64,000 nt of DNA from Chrysaora quinquecirrha (GCA_014526335.1 JACTAT010000059.1:2813312-2877311), one strand, 5' to 3'; counted from the first letter of the stretch, positions 1-12,680 are shown. The notes: generated by a model not told the origin, from the sequence alone. A program made the numbers and translations.

Positions 1-950
1 AATTTTTGAAGACAACGGAAGGTGCCAAGCAGCTGCATTTTTCATCTTTTAGAAACCAATGTTTTTATAAGAAAATAGATATTCAGCCCTTTTTCTGATA
101 TTGTTTTTATTAAATATGATTATATGATTTGCATATATATAACACTATTAACATAGATGAATATATTATGAAGAGAATTTTTCAGATTTCTCAAGTAATA
201 CGCTTCACAGTTTTGAAAATAGGCTTGAGACCCTCCCAAAAAAATGCAAGTTTATTAAGGGCGCTGAACCCTGTGTGTCGTCTATGACAATGCATATTAC
301 TGGTGCTGAATATTACGTATCACATGTACATACCGCACTATGAGAAAACTTGAGTTGTTTTTTATTTTTTATCTCTAAAATATGGATTATGGAGTGATGG
401 AATAGAATCTTGGAATGCTGGCATGGAATGTGTGAATGGAATCTGCAAAAAAATTATAACGTGTTTAAAAGAACATAATTTCAATTTGCTCTGAAAGTTG
501 AAAATATTACTAGGATAGATGAAAAAACTATCTTGATGTTGCGTTTATGTGTTTTTAATATCATTCCACAACTCCATTCCATTGCCTCTTATTCCATATT
601 TTAGAGATTTCCGTTTTTCATAGCAATATAACATACTGCACACTTCAGCCCTATTTTCCAGCTAATTCAAAGCCAAGGTACTTGTGTGGAGTACAGTAAA
701 GTATGGTATATTATGGACAGTATATTGCTCTATCTATAAAAGCATGGTGTATGCTATATAATGGAGTGAATACAATACTATACTGTCGCTATAAGCGTAC
801 CAGGGTTTCTTCCGATACGAAAGTGTAATGTATCTGCTGCCCTACTACCTGTATTACAACCCTTTGTACTGTTTACAGTCTCTACACCTATCCATCTCTG
901 AACTGAACATATGCTGACACATCATATATATTCATCATAAGTGGGCTACC
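1..950. other. AT-rich intergenic sequence
   Basis: I see no supportable gene, exon pair or structured repeat here. Open frames are short and lack coding character. Confidence 0.5.
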
Positions 951-1054
951 ACAATTGATATAATTGCCTTGACTTGGATTCGAACCAGTGACCTAGTGAC
1001 CAGTGACCAGTGACCAGTGACCAGTGACCCAGTCAAGGCAATTATAACAATTGT
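951..1054. repeat. Small inverted-repeat hairpin with tRNA B-box-like core
   Basis: Two arms of 24 bp (951-974 and 1031-1054) are inverted copies with one mismatch. Between them lie a tRNA B-box-like word in reverse orientation (GGATTCGAACC at about 977-987) and about five short tandem copies of a GTGACCA-type word. The arrangement could be a small foldback element or a tRNA-derived SINE fragment. No A box was found at tRNA spacing, so it is not called as a tRNA. Confidence 0.5.
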
Positions 1055-1468
1055 GCTATCCATCTCTGGATATATGAAATGGCTGGTTATTTGTATGCAT
1101 TTGCCAGATAGTTATCGATTAGAGTACATAGTAAATAGAAGTACAACGTGCTGTTTATGTAGGATATCGTTGTCTCAATATTCCTTTATTTTACAGCAAT
1201 AACATCACGTTTGTTTACTTTTGCTGATGATGTTTTTATACGTACTGCAGAACTATATTCATAGTAGATCCCTACTTTTCTTTAAATAATCTAATTGTCT
1301 TCCGAATTCGGTTGCAGGTTCATTATGTATTCCACTTTATTTTCAACTTTATTTGATCAAGAAAAACTTGAGAAAATATTCATTTTATTAATCAGTGTTT
1401 GTTTGTCTATGAATTAAGCGAAAAAAGTATTCTTTAGAAATGCCTGATTAGCATTCCATACTTTGCAG

Positions 1469-1622
1469 AGAGAAGAAGCGACCATATACGTTGGAATATC
1501 ATATGCAAAGAGCATATGGGCTCTTCAATGATTCTAGCACCACCGCCATTTGTATTTCGAGAACATGTGAAGGTCGTGTAATCATGTGTCATTCGGAGGA
1601 AGATATATCGCTCGCATTACTG
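1469..1622 (+). CDS. Possible internal exon, unrecognised protein
   Basis: A 154 nt stretch is bounded by a plausible acceptor (CTTTGCAG ending at 1468) and donor (GTAAGC from 1623). It stays open in one frame and gives about 51 residues of mixed composition including the words KRPYTLEYHMQ and SEEDISLALL. Composition is more protein-like than the surrounding AT-rich sequence, but I recognise no family and found no partner exons. It may be chance. Confidence 0.2.
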
Positions 1623-4229
1623 GTAAGCCTTTTTGATATTATATTGACGTATTCCTTCTTCTATCAAATGCGGCTTTTTCAATGTAATCATCTTAAGACT
1701 AAACATGTGCTTTATAACTATATTTTCGCTGAAATAGTAAAACTATTGACGAACGTATTCACCGGTGCTATAAGAAAGCAATGCGCTTGAAAACTGAACC
1801 AATTGCACAGGATTGCTTTAAGAAGACAGTGCTTTCAAAGCACTAGTTGCTATACTATGCTGAGGTTTATGCAACAGTTCAGAAATCTTTGAAAAAAATG
1901 AGCTTCCTCGATTTAGAGCCGTCATACCATGCATTTGAAGCACATTTAATATCATTGTTTGCTGTTCTAACTTATAAAGCCATTAAAAACCACGTTCAAG
2001 TGAAAATATTGATGGAAAAATACGTCGCTTTAATGTTTTTTGGCAGTTATTTCTCTGTTTTTTCGGAGCAGCTGTAAGGACCTGCAAAAATCTCTTTTTT
2101 TCATTTCACCATTATAGTTGTGAGATTCTTCTTTCGATTTGAATTTGACGGACATTCTACTTTGTGTCAGCCTATTCGAATCAACTTTATTTTCCATTAA
2201 GTTTGCTTGCAAAGCCGTAGTCAGAAACAAACGAATTCAAAAGTGTGATTATACATGATTCCTGCGATTATGAATCACAAGCAACGTTGATTTATTTGAT
2301 TATTTTGATAACCTGGTGATTAAAATGATGTTTAGACCAACGATATAGAGGTGTTTGATGGCACATAACGGATCATGCTCATGATCATGAGGCACTAAGC
2401 ATAATCACGTTTGTCATGAGTAGCAAGACTCTTCGTATTTGGGATAGTTCCCAACAATGTACTTGATTATGATGATTCATATTTCTTCAGCAAAGGCTGT
2501 TTTGTACAATTCCTAAGATTGAACATGTTGCATAATGAACTATGGTGTGAATCCCTGGGAGTGATGTTTGCATGAGAAACCCCAATTTAGCTCCCCTTTG
2601 GTCGCTGCATCTGGTCAACAGATACTCTTGTCATTGGCTCGTTGCAATCTTTTGTGCGAACGGTTCTGGTTCTTCCTTCCCGATACCAATGCTCAGTTTG
2701 GAAGACAATTTTGAAAGATATTAAATCTTAACACTAATGGACTCCACACCGTTGAGCCTGGGGTCGCGTTATTGTCATTACAGTAGTTTTAGTTAGAGCA
2801 TGCCTGGCGCAAGTTAGGCCCACAAACACACATTTACTCCATGGCATCCATTATTGTAACCCATTCAAAGTAGCTATAACTAACTCGTATCTAGATCTTG
2901 CAATAATAATTACAACAGATTTTTCATCACTGAAATCTAGCTGTGTTGATGTGAATGAAGGCACCTGTTTTTACGAACAGCTGATTAAAATAAGTCTGCG
3001 AAAACTTGATTTTGTTTCAAGATTCGGAAAGCTTTTGGCAAGCAAAAGCATTCATTCGGCAACAGCAGATACTACTTTGAATCTCAGTGTGAAATTAAGG
3101 CTTAACTAGAAACTCTTCCTGTCATCGGCGTAATGTTTTTCGCCTGGGTCTGCATTGTCTTTGTTTGATAGAAATACTAATTTGAATTTCGATGCCTTGT
3201 CGCAACGCTTTTGGTGTAGCAAAACTTTCGTTACAACGTAGCCCGTTACACTTGAAGTATCATGGTGCAAAATAGGTTTTCACTAGCTATCAAAGCAAAG
3301 AATGTATGGCAGAGCTCGCTGGGATGATAGTAAAACACAAAGGAAGGTATTTGGAATACAGAAATGTACAACACAGGCATCAAAGAATCTTTTCCTACAC
3401 GAACCGACCCACCCTGATAACAGTATTCTAAGTACCACCTTAGTCAATTGTTTCGGTCTTTTTTTGGCGTTTAAACTCTCCGAGGAGTATCAGACGAAAA
3501 AAGATTTTCAGCATCTCATAACATATTTTCCGCTATTTCTCGCATTTTGAAGTTTTGTACAACACAAAGGCTATTCATATCAACCTCGTCCACAGGGTGA
3601 ATAGGCCTCTACGTGAAACTCGGCTGTCCATATTCGACCCTGGTATCGGCCTTGTCTATTCGCAATTTGATTGGCTGTTCAAACAATAGAAATTTTAAGT
3701 GACGTCACAGTTTCTTCAAAATTTCACACCGAAATTGGCTGAAAACTATGTGAAAATTGTATCTTGCCTTACAGTTATCAATGAAATTCTTTGCATTTCC
3801 TTTTTAAGATCATCGGCTTTTGGAATCTACAACTTGTTTACATGCCTAGGCCAAAATTGCCAGTGTTTTGGCAGATTATGTGGCCAGTACCAGGGCCAAA
3901 ACATTGAACTTATAGTTCAAAACATATAGTTCAATGGGCCAAAATCGGTTTGACGGTTGAGATTCGAGGAAATTCGATTTGGGGCCTGGGGACGAGGTTG
4001 TATTCATCTAAGTGAGTTAGTTAAAGGGCCTAAAGAGCCGCCTCATTTCTCGTTTTTGGTATTAAATTTTTTGGTATTGGTAACGTATGGCCGTTATTAT
4101 AAGCGTTTGTATACATGGCACAGAATTCTGCACGAGACTAAAACAATGTAAAGGCAAAGCAGACTGAAACCAAACTCCTTTAAAAGCTTCTCAGCATAAG
4201 CACTGACTTAAAATCTGGCTGACTAGATA
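1623..4229. other. Intergenic, nothing recognised
   Basis: AT-rich single-copy-looking sequence. Open frames on both strands are short, many begin at non-ATG codons, and none shows a recognisable domain. Confidence 0.45.
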
Positions 4230-4585
4230 CACGTTTTTTTTATAAGAACACTGAAATTGAAGAAAGCCATGCAATGTTCTTATTTTTTCCGACTTGAAGG
4301 CCCAAAATGTTCTTAACATGTTCTTAATTTTCTTGCTTTTTAAAAAGCTGTTGTTTTCAAATTGGGTATAGCTACGAAAAGGGACGCACATGTAAAAATG
4401 TCACATATAGTCGCAATGATTGATAGTTCACCTGTTTTCTAGAGTTGAGAACAGGACAGCACACTTAAGAAAGTAAATTTCATTTGTTTCTGGCTTCACA
4501 AAGCCTTGTTATGTTCTTAGCATGTTCTTAACTTTTCAGCCTCTGAAGCCTTATGTTCTTATATACTTTGTTCTTGTAGAACGTG
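4230..4585. mobile_element. Short inverted-repeat element, iterated word GTTCTTA
   Basis: Ends are CACGTT plus a T-run plus ATAAGAAC on the left, and GTTCTTGTAGAACGTG on the right (an imperfect inverted match). Both sides are flanked by TA. Inside, GTTCTTA/TAAGAAC words occur about eight times in both orientations. There is no open reading frame for a transposase, so it is non-autonomous. The TA flanks suggest a Tc1/mariner-type mover, but the ends are imperfect. Confidence 0.5.
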
Positions 4586-4587
4586 TA

Positions 4588-5644
4588 GAACATGGTCACA
4601 CTATTTCTCACTGACTCTCCATTTAGGCCTATTTAAAATCGCTAGTTCATGTTTCTTCAGAGGGTCAGACTTTCACTCGTCACCTGAAATAGGCATGAAA
4701 TCAAATCAATGCTAATTTATCAAAGATTTCGCATTTTTAATGCATCACAACTACTTTTCAAAGATTTTCAAACAACACTAGCGTGATGTTTATCGAACAT
4801 TGGCGTAAAAAATAGGATCTTAACACTGTTTGCTGAGGAGTAATTCCATTTGATTTTTGATAAACTTCTGTGTGAAAAAACACAATTGCGCGCTTTCGTA
4901 CAGTGTTTTTCGGTTTACAGATGTTGTTGTTTAGCAATGCGTCAGCTGTAACGATCCAGGTGCCTTGTGTTTGACTGTTTATCATTTCGTATTCATGTGT
5001 TTCCGTTTCCTTTCTGCTTGCTGCTGGTGCCAGTTCATTTAGATGTTCGCTTATTTATGTCAGTCAATCCATATTTTTCTGAAATAAGCTAATATATTCC
5101 CTATACTATTCTTCCTTGAAATAATTGGGTCTGCGCGCAGGCTAATATAGCGGAGAAACTACCCCAATTTCATTTCGTCAATCCAGTCTTAGAAGTTACT
5201 TACCTTCCCCCTTATTGAACTGGATTGAATTGTGATTGTTACTTTTGATCTTACAAAGCATGAGGGATGTTTTGCATCACGCCTCCAAAAGTTACCTTCC
5301 TGTGCAGTGCAAGCTGTTCCAAGAGCAATGTAACCTTGCACAGGCATTGGCCAGTGCATGGCTTGTAATTTGGGCAAATTTGGCATCTCCCACTTCTCTT
5401 ATAACGACATAATTACATCATAATGCAAGCATTTTAGGCCATGTTATAGACGTCGGTCGAAAATCAAACTTCTTTGATACCACCAAAAATCCGAATACTT
5501 TTGTACAGGTCATGACTAGTAACAAGTTTCTATTACCTATGAATCAGTCAATCTTGATTAGCTATCACATATAAATAGGCATATTCTTAAACCATTGTGC
5601 AGCTAATGAATATAGGCTATAAGACAGCCTGGTTTCGATGCTTA
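4588..5644. other. Intergenic, nothing recognised
   Basis: No coding or repeat feature that I can support. Confidence 0.45.
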
Positions 5645-6062
5645 GGCCCTCGCCAAACGATCAAACATTGTTTGTCAAACATTTGAAATTTGCTTGTGAA
5701 CGTCAAAAGACATTGCACGTCCAACATTTTTTGCGTGCGTCAAGCAAAAATGTTTTTGAACTTTCTCAAAAGCACCACGCAACAAATTTTGCTGATTTTT
5801 GCTTGTCAAGCAATGTTTGATCGTTTGCCCACCTTTCCAACATTGCTTGTCAAAAATTTCTTTTGTTTTTGACAGACTGCAACGACTTGCAATATTCCAC
5901 CACCTAGCAACATTCTTTCCAAAAGGCATTCGTGCTTGTGCATTAGCAATAACATCGTTGTTTGACAGCAATGTTTTTGGACGTGGCCAAACGGTCAAAC
6001 ATTTGTTGTAAAGCAAATCTAAAATGTTTGACCAACAATGTTTGATCGTTTTGCCAGGGTCC
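5645..6062. mobile_element. Short inverted-repeat element, iterated word CAAACATTG
   Basis: The 418 bp element begins GGCCCTCGCC and ends with the near-inverse GGCAGGGTCC-type sequence. The inner part of both terminal repeats is the word AACGATCAAACATTG. TA lies on both sides (TTA left, TAA right). CAAACATTG, CAATGTTTG and one-base variants recur through the interior. No transposase is encoded, so it is a MITE. The superfamily is uncertain: TA or TWA targets would fit Tc1/mariner or PIF/Harbinger. Confidence 0.6.
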
Positions 6063-6064
6063 TA

Positions 6065-6870
6065 AATCCAACAGACAACAGAACAGTTACAAGATAACCT
6101 AAAGGATGGGAAACAGCCCCCGGTAGTCTTGGGGTTAATAGCAGTGAGAATTACTGATAAGAAACACACAAAGAATCATTAAGACGCAAAAATCTACCAT
6201 CAGTTAGTTTCTCACAAGACGAGATAACAACCCACCCGATGTAATTTAAACCAGTAAGTCAAAAGGAAAAGAAAAAATATAAGCCGAAAAGATAATATTT
6301 CTACTGGGCTTAAGCTTTGTTACTCTTTTATTATTTACATGCGATTTATCTTGTTATTTATGCTATTTATGGCATTAAAGGTTGTGAGTATTCATTCAGA
6401 TTGCTTGGATCTTCTTGGATGTGTATAGTTTAGTTCGCCTGATGATTAGTTGAATGGTATTCTTCAAGACAGCTTTGGATGCGGATAAGTAAGAGTACAT
6501 GTATATTGCAGATATAGTGTAATTTGTAAAGAACACACGCTGGGATCTCGCTGAATCTTATTTATGAAAGGTTAACTTCTAGGCAAGTTCATATTACATC
6601 TTTTCTCGTGTTAAACTTTCAAAACATTCTATTTTCTTCGAAAACAGCTTGTATTTTATTATACCTGCATTCAGGCTCTTTTAGCATGAGAGATTTTGCT
6701 TTTTTGAATAATTTATTTTTTGGCAAACAGAGTTTTCTCTTGATTTCTCTGTTCCCGCTAGAAGAGTTGAAGCTGCACGAAGGATGGATAGGCTCTTTCC
6801 TTTATGTTAGAGGTAGATACAGCTACATACTTAAAGGTAAAGGCTTTTTGTATCAACAGCTACATACTTA
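6065..6870. other. Intergenic, nothing recognised
   Basis: No gene seen. The sequence leads into a tandem duplication upstream of the receptor gene. Confidence 0.45.
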
Positions 6871-7240
6871 TACATTGGTAACAGAATAAAGAACGTAGAT
6901 GGGTAAAGGAAGGCAATGATTGGACAGACCAACAAGGAAGAACTAGAACATATAGAACTTGCAGATTAGCAGGAGTAAGCAGTAGTTAGTAGAGTTGAAT
7001 AAGGTGCAATCTTACGCAAGATGGTTGAATGTTTTCTTTGATTCTAAAAGGCTTTCTACATTGGTAGCAGAATAAAGCATGGAGATTGGTAAAAAGGCAA
7101 AGGTTGGATAGACCAACATGATAGTTGGCGCTTTAGAGAACATATAGAACTAGCAGATTAGCAAGAGTAAGCAGTAGCTAGAAGAGTTAAATAAGTGCAG
7201 TCTTACGCAAGATGGTAAAATGTATTCGTTTATTCTATAC
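6871..7240. repeat. Two-copy tandem duplication of about 186 bp upstream of the GPCR
   Basis: Unit 1 starts at 6871 and unit 2 at 7057. Both start TACATTGGTA and share long blocks such as AACATATAGAACT, GCAGATTAGCA and CTTACGCAAGATGG. Copies differ by many substitutions and small indels, so the duplication is not recent. It lies 400 bp upstream of the receptor start codon, possibly in its promoter or 5' UTR. Confidence 0.8.
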
Positions 7241-7639
7241 GTCTTCCTTCATCTACATTTTAGACGCTTGTGGCTTCCGAAGAAGAAATTCTTTCATTGC
7301 ACATTATATGGTTATCAAAAGGGGCAAAGAATTGCAGCCGAGATGATGAGTCTGTGAGTGTGGAATTCAGTATTAGCTATGATTTTTACAACACAGAAGA
7401 AGTTTACAGCATTTAGAGAAGATAAGTGATAAATCTTTATACACGATTATCGATTTAAAACAATTTCGAATCCACGAAAAGTTTGTCATATGCTTGCAAG
7501 ATGAACTGGATCTTAAATTTGATATCTGGAATTCGCTTTTATTGATTTATTACGGCGTAGAATCTCCTACTTTTGGACTTGACATTGAACAAGGGAAGGT
7601 TAATCTTATCTGGTCTGAAATGCAACAAGAAAGGATTGT

Positions 7640-8758
7640 ATGAACAGTGAAAGAAAGGGGAATAATCTAACGTGCAATATGAGTCCTAATGGAAGCGTCG
7701 CATTCGCATTTATTTTGAGCATTATAATCATATCTGGAACAATTATGAATTTAATGGTTCTTGTCGTACTTTATAAAAACAAAACACTGCGCCAGCACAT
7801 AGCGAGTGTTTTTATCGCCAACCTCGCATTGATTGATCTACTGAACCTCGTTTTCGTCATGCCATTCTCAGTTCAGATAGTTGTGACAGGTCGCTGGTTA
7901 CACGGTAATACTTTGTGTCAACTAAATGGTCTATTTGGAACGTTATTTAACCTTGCGTCGATTCTAACGCTAGCTGCGATATCTCTAGATCGATGGGCCG
8001 CTGTCATGAAGCCATTGGTTTACCGAGCAAGAATGACGCCGATGCACGCCATTTACCTGACTCTCTATGTTTGGTTCCAGGCCGTGATATTTGCTATAAC
8101 ACCAGCAATCAAACAATGGTTCGTTGTTAACATGCGTTACTATTCATGCGGCTTCCCATCCGGTGATATGAGCAGTAATTTCTTAGCTTATATGAGCATA
8201 TCTCTTGTATGCAACATTGGTATATCACTTACCATTATGCTAGTGACGTATTTTTGCGTGTTTCGCGTTGCCAGGTCTCATTCAAGACGCATTGCCGTCG
8301 CAGTTGTCTCCGTATTCGCGTCAGAACACCGAAAAATTCGACGAGAAAATGTTCGTCAACGAGAAGCGCGGACGGCTATCAAGATATCGTTTGTGATCGG
8401 TGCTTTTCTAATCTGCTATCTACCTTATTCAATTGTCCGAATCTTGGAGCTATTTGGGCCTAGCAGCTCAGTTTTTCGTCTATCGCCAGTGTTTCTCTTA
8501 TCAATAAAATGGACTGTGTATTTGAAAAGTGCTGTTAATCCATTCATATACAGTCTGCTGCAGAAGAGATTCAGAAGAGCTCTTGTAGAACTTTTCATAC
8601 CTTCACAAAGAGCGAGTGTGGTTAATTTCAACACTGCTAATACTAACTGCAGAAAGAGAACCTTACGAGAGAGCCACAGCATTCAATATACAACTCAAAC
8701 AACCGCAACAACAACGACTGATGCCTTCACGATAAAACCAATAAGCGGATGCAACTAA
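7640..8758 (+). CDS. Class A (rhodopsin-family) G protein-coupled receptor
   Basis: Single-exon receptor of 372 residues from an ATG at 7640. It should sit in the plasma membrane and signal through heterotrimeric G proteins; the ligand is unknown. Seven hydrophobic segments are visible. Family marks in order: a short N-terminus with an NLT glycosylation site; IANLALIDLL (Asp 2.50) in TM2; GRWLHGNTLC with the W of loop 1 and the TM3 cysteine; SLDRWAAVMKP, a DRW variant of DRY; a loop 2 cysteine in YYSCGF; a basic loop 3 (HRKIRRENVRQREAR); CYLP in TM6; and NPFIY in TM7. TM7 has Lys where Asn 7.45 is usual. The C-tail is rich in Ser/Thr, usual for arrestin control. Overall it resembles orphan or amine-like receptors, but no subfamily can be assigned by eye. 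Upstream lies a duplicated 186 bp block. Confidence 0.92.
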   Translation: MNSERKGNNLTCNMSPNGSVAFAFILSIIIISGTIMNLMVLVVLYKNKTLRQHIASVFIANLALIDLLNLVFVMPFSVQIVVTGRWLHGNTLCQLNGLFGTLFNLASILTLAAISLDRWAAVMKPLVYRARMTPMHAIYLTLYVWFQAVIFAITPAIKQWFVVNMRYYSCGFPSGDMSSNFLAYMSISLVCNIGISLTIMLVTYFCVFRVARSHSRRIAVAVVSVFASEHRKIRRENVRQREARTAIKISFVIGAFLICYLPYSIVRILELFGPSSSVFRLSPVFLLSIKWTVYLKSAVNPFIYSLLQKRFRRALVELFIPSQRASVVNFNTANTNCRKRTLRESHSIQYTTQTTATTTTDAFTIKPISGCN

Positions 8759-10596
8759 ACTATCTTGCTGCATGGTATCCCGAAGCAGAGAAGAGACAAT
8801 GTTGTTCTGATAGAACTATGTAGTGTACTTTTTACATTTGGTGCAGGAGAAAGTGAAGGCTTAATAATTTCCTGCTAATTTCCTAGTATCTTATCAGCAT
8901 GCAGCAAGACTCCAGAAAAGCTTCCAAAATTCTCTTTTCGCATAGATCGTTACCGTGTAGCTAGGCTCCTTTCCCCCTGACCTTATGCGTTTTTTTCCTT
9001 CGCAGTTTGGTCCCTGACAAGGATAGCCTTTACTTCTGATTCAAAATTATGAACATTTCCGATTTTCGGTCAGTGGAAGCGTCAGGGAGGCTACAGTCTT
9101 TCTGTCGGAAGCCGCTCCCCACGTCAGAGGACAATTTTAGTTATGTTCAGGGCACTGGGTGGCAAATTGCAGCTAAAACGGCATATTTCTCTCAATTATG
9201 TCCCGATGTCTGATGATCTAGTATCTCGTGTCGGAAGATATATGATGGCATCCTTGTTTCCGTCGTTTTTCGCCAATTCGCCCATATCTTGAAAATTTGG
9301 GGACCTTTCTCCCCCACGCTCCTCCATTACCGCTTTTTCTAAATAATCATGGATGCCAACTGGTAGAAGAATTCTTTAATCATTAAAATTAATTTTCCTG
9401 AATTGATTGTAACCTTGTTAGGATTCTGTAAATAAAATAGATATATAGAATTATTGTATTGATATATATGGTCCAGATTCTGTAATATAATTTTGTAGCT
9501 ATTTATTTCCAATCATTTCAAGATAGTATATGAATTCCTTTTTTTGGGTTCTTTTCTTTTCCTGTACAGAACACCCGTCTTTGGATCTGGCTGGTTTGAG
9601 AACTGGGACAAATCACTCTCTCGAAATCTCGTACAGAACCTTTTGTGTTTATTTGCCAGAAGAAGATCATGTGTACTGAATATAGTGCTTGCACATTTCG
9701 TATTTCAGTCCCTCTATTCAAAATTCATACTAGGAATAAATCGTACACACCTTTGTCCTTGTTTGAGTTGTACTTGGAATTTGGCTGAATGTTTGGTCCC
9801 ACCCACCACGGAAAACACGATTTTGATCTTCATATATTGTCACCCATTTCTTTCATTTGACAACAATACTGGGAATTTTTCGTTGTTTTACACAAAGTTA
9901 ACTACATTTCAGGCAAAATACTGAAAATATTCTAACATTTGTACCTAAAATCGACAAAATTTGTCAACATCTCATTTCTGCACTTCTTGATCTAGCAGTC
10001 GCTAACAGAGAGGTCATCGTGTGATTTCTGCTCAAGAGACAGACTGATCCGGCATTGTTACGAGGAGATGATGACTTAGCCGTAAAGAGCAAGGGTAAGG
10101 TATAAGGGGCGTTTCTTCCCTGTACAGCCAGCTGAACAAGATTCTTTCTTCCATCTTTCGTCAACGCCCCTACAACTTCTAGAACCCAGGCCTCTTTATC
10201 CTTCATTCATTGGTTGTTTATTTATGGCAATATCTTAAGGGAAAATAAATAAATCACACATCGAAAAAACAATAAAAAACTTATCGATCAACAAGAATTT
10301 GTTATAGTTATCGTTTGATAAAAAAAGCATTTTCAGTGCTTCCCAAGCAACAGTAACTATGCCCATATGTTCATACTGCGTGACACGGATCTCAAAAAAC
10401 ATCTGTGCTGCCGCAAGCCAATCAAACAATCGCTTTTGTTATGCAAATGACATAGAAGAAAAAACAATGATTATGCAAATGAGGGGAAGCATGTGAAACA
10501 AATGAATAAAAGAAGCGAACACAATCGACAACACCTCTTCAGCAGTTGTTCATTGTCGAACATTGTGCTTCACTCGATTTTACAGGTATAACAAAT
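8759..10596. other. GPCR 3' flank and Sox 5' flank
   Basis: Contains AATAAA at about 9432 that could end the receptor transcript, although it is far downstream. No exon is supported. The in-frame extension upstream of the Sox ATG reaches only a TTG and is treated as 5' UTR. Confidence 0.4.
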
Positions 10597-11793
10597 ATGG
10601 CGGCAGATCAGGCACATGCTCAATATGATGACAACACAACTCCGAATAAACTTGCAACCATGGTCAACATGTCTTCTCCTATTCCTATAGTCAGTTCAGC
10701 TACTGTAGTTGCCTCAGATGAAGAATTACTTCGACTAACAACACCACAAGCTGGCCCTGGAACAAACATGGCTTCGTTTTCCGAAGATGACGAACTGGCT
10801 GGGTTCGTGGATTCTAAATCAAGTCGTGTCAAAAGACCTATGAACTCGTTTATGGTTTGGGCTCAGACTGCAAGGAAAAAGTTAGCGGAACAATATCCAC
10901 ATTTACATAATGCAGAACTCAGTAAAATGTTGGGAAAACTTTGGAAAATGCTTTCTGTTGATGATAAACAACCGTATGTCGAGGAGGCGGCAAGATTGGA
11001 TAGGCGCCATAAGAATGAACATCCTGAATATAAATACAGGCCGCGAAGACGGCCTAAGTTGAAAGGAATGGGAAAAAGGACGTATAGTGCTCCTTCTATG
11101 ATGACCAGTATTGCTAAACCTTCATTTGTTGCTCCGATCTCTTGGCAGCATCCACATATCGAGAGTAAACCGAGAGAGGAAGGCAACGCAGATGGGAAAG
11201 TCAGCAATAGTCCCACATCCGTGAAGCATCTGTATTCATCCGCAGTTTTCACCCCTGGCAATCCAGGGTCAGTTATTGTCCCTCCGGGTCAAGTACCCCC
11301 GGTTCCACCTCTTGTTTCAAATTTTTCGTCGCTTGGAAGCCCAGTAAATCCATCATATCCAGCTTATGTTACTGTTCCAATTCCAGCCACATCAACAACG
11401 ATTTTCCAACCTGTTGCCATACCAGTACATGGTGTCCAGGCTGTACACACCCCAGCTTACATTTTGCGCCAGCCATTTGGAGGGGGTATGTTTGCCCCAA
11501 CTCTGATACAACAACAAGGGCAGCCTCCAGCAGCAGCAGCAGTTTCAAATCTGGAACAAAGAACTGTAGAAACACAGACAAATCCGACCACAACAAAAGA
11601 AAACGAAAGTAAAGAAACCCCAGAACAAATCAGCCAACAAGAGGTCAACGAAGAAAGACATGTTCAGGTTGCAGTTCCTCAGATTGTGAGACTCCCCCAA
11701 AATGAAGAGAAAACAATTATTGTAGAACCTTCTGATAGTCAAACCCAGCGTAATGTTGCAATTAATGTATCTGCAGGAACAAATACAGAGTAA
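10597..11793 (+). CDS. Sox-family HMG-box transcription factor, SoxE-like
   Basis: A nuclear sequence-specific DNA-binding protein of 398 residues. The HMG box spans about residues 77-155 and carries the Sox signature RPMNSFMVW (Ala to Ser against the usual form), then [31 protein letters not shown] and [10 protein letters not shown] at the end. [10 protein letters not shown] and the R-rich end point to group E, with group F as the alternative. Outside the box the protein is low in structure: an acidic stretch just before the box (SEDDELAG), a Pro/Val-rich middle and a Gln/Glu/Thr-rich tail that could be the activation region. The start is the ATG at 10597, because the upstream extension has no ATG. 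The gene is intronless in its coding part. Cyclin J follows on the same strand 1.2 kb away; no functional link is implied. Confidence 0.93.
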   Translation: MAADQAHAQYDDNTTPNKLATMVNMSSPIPIVSSATVVASDEELLRLTTPQAGPGTNMASFSEDDELAGFVDSKSSRVKRPMNSFMVWAQTARKKLAEQYPHLHNAELSKMLGKLWKMLSVDDKQPYVEEAARLDRRHKNEHPEYKYRPRRRPKLKGMGKRTYSAPSMMTSIAKPSFVAPISWQHPHIESKPREEGNADGKVSNSPTSVKHLYSSAVFTPGNPGSVIVPPGQVPPVPPLVSNFSSLGSPVNPSYPAYVTVPIPATSTTIFQPVAIPVHGVQAVHTPAYILRQPFGGGMFAPTLIQQQGQPPAAAAVSNLEQRTVETQTNPTTTKENESKETPEQISQQEVNEERHVQVAVPQIVRLPQNEEKTIIVEPSDSQTQRNVAINVSAGTNTE

Positions 11794-12680
11794 TTATATA
11801 TATGGACACACCAAATAATTTTTTCAAAACTCATAAAGACACAGGTACCTTACAGTTTGTTATTATTATATCTACCCTATGCTTGTATATTAATTGATAT
11901 GATATCTAATGACTTGTACATCATAATTGTGAAAGGTCCAATTCAAGGCTAAATATTAGAACCTTTGACATAAGATACAAACCCCAGAAAAAGACAAAAT
12001 TTCCTGTTCCATTATTTGCATTCACATCAAGAACATACCTGATATTACCCCCTTTTTAACAGGAAATTACTGTCTTCTAGCGTTATTGTATTCCTGGTTT
12101 CAAGAAAAATAGTGATTCTTTTAATTGTTCTATAAGAACAAAGGGGTATTTGTTCCTATATCTTTGACCACAGAGGAAGTTGTGGTCGACCCATTCACTT
12201 TTTAATCGAATTTCGTTGAAAAGAATTTAAGGCATTTCATAAAGAAAGACTCTTTGTTTAAACTGGCTCCTTTTGTCTTTTGTTGTGCAAAGGTGCATTG
12301 TCTTGAGCTTCTTTCGTTGTCAATGCAAGGAAGTTTTTCATCAAAAGGATATAAATTTTTCTCGCTCTGTAGGAATCTAGTTCGGAAATTAAAATTGGGA
12401 GTTAGCCATCTAGTTTTGCATTAGTTAATTGTTATATATACTCGTGTTGTGTTAAATCATTTGTTTCGTTATTAAGGGCTGCTAGATTAATCCGTTTCTG
12501 TTACATTTTCGTGTTTACCCATATAGATATATCTGTTTCTGTGTAATGTAAAGAAAGTTGCAGTGTGTAAGTCAAAGTATTGTTTTTCCTCCAAGTGTGA
12601 ATTTTCTCTCTCAAAAAGGTGTTTTGGTATTGCCTCAAAAAGCCCGAAGGGAAAACTTCCGTTCCCTCTTTGAACGTAGT
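11794..12680. other. Sox 3' flank
   Basis: AT-rich; probably holds the Sox 3' UTR. No clear single polyadenylation site can be chosen. Confidence 0.4.

Noticed and set aside
5638..6016. Overlapping ORFs on both strands
   Set aside because: They lie within the inverted-repeat MITE at 5645-6062 and reflect its iterated words.
10546..10596. Longer Sox N-terminus
   Set aside because: The upstream extension starts at TTG; the first ATG is at 10597.
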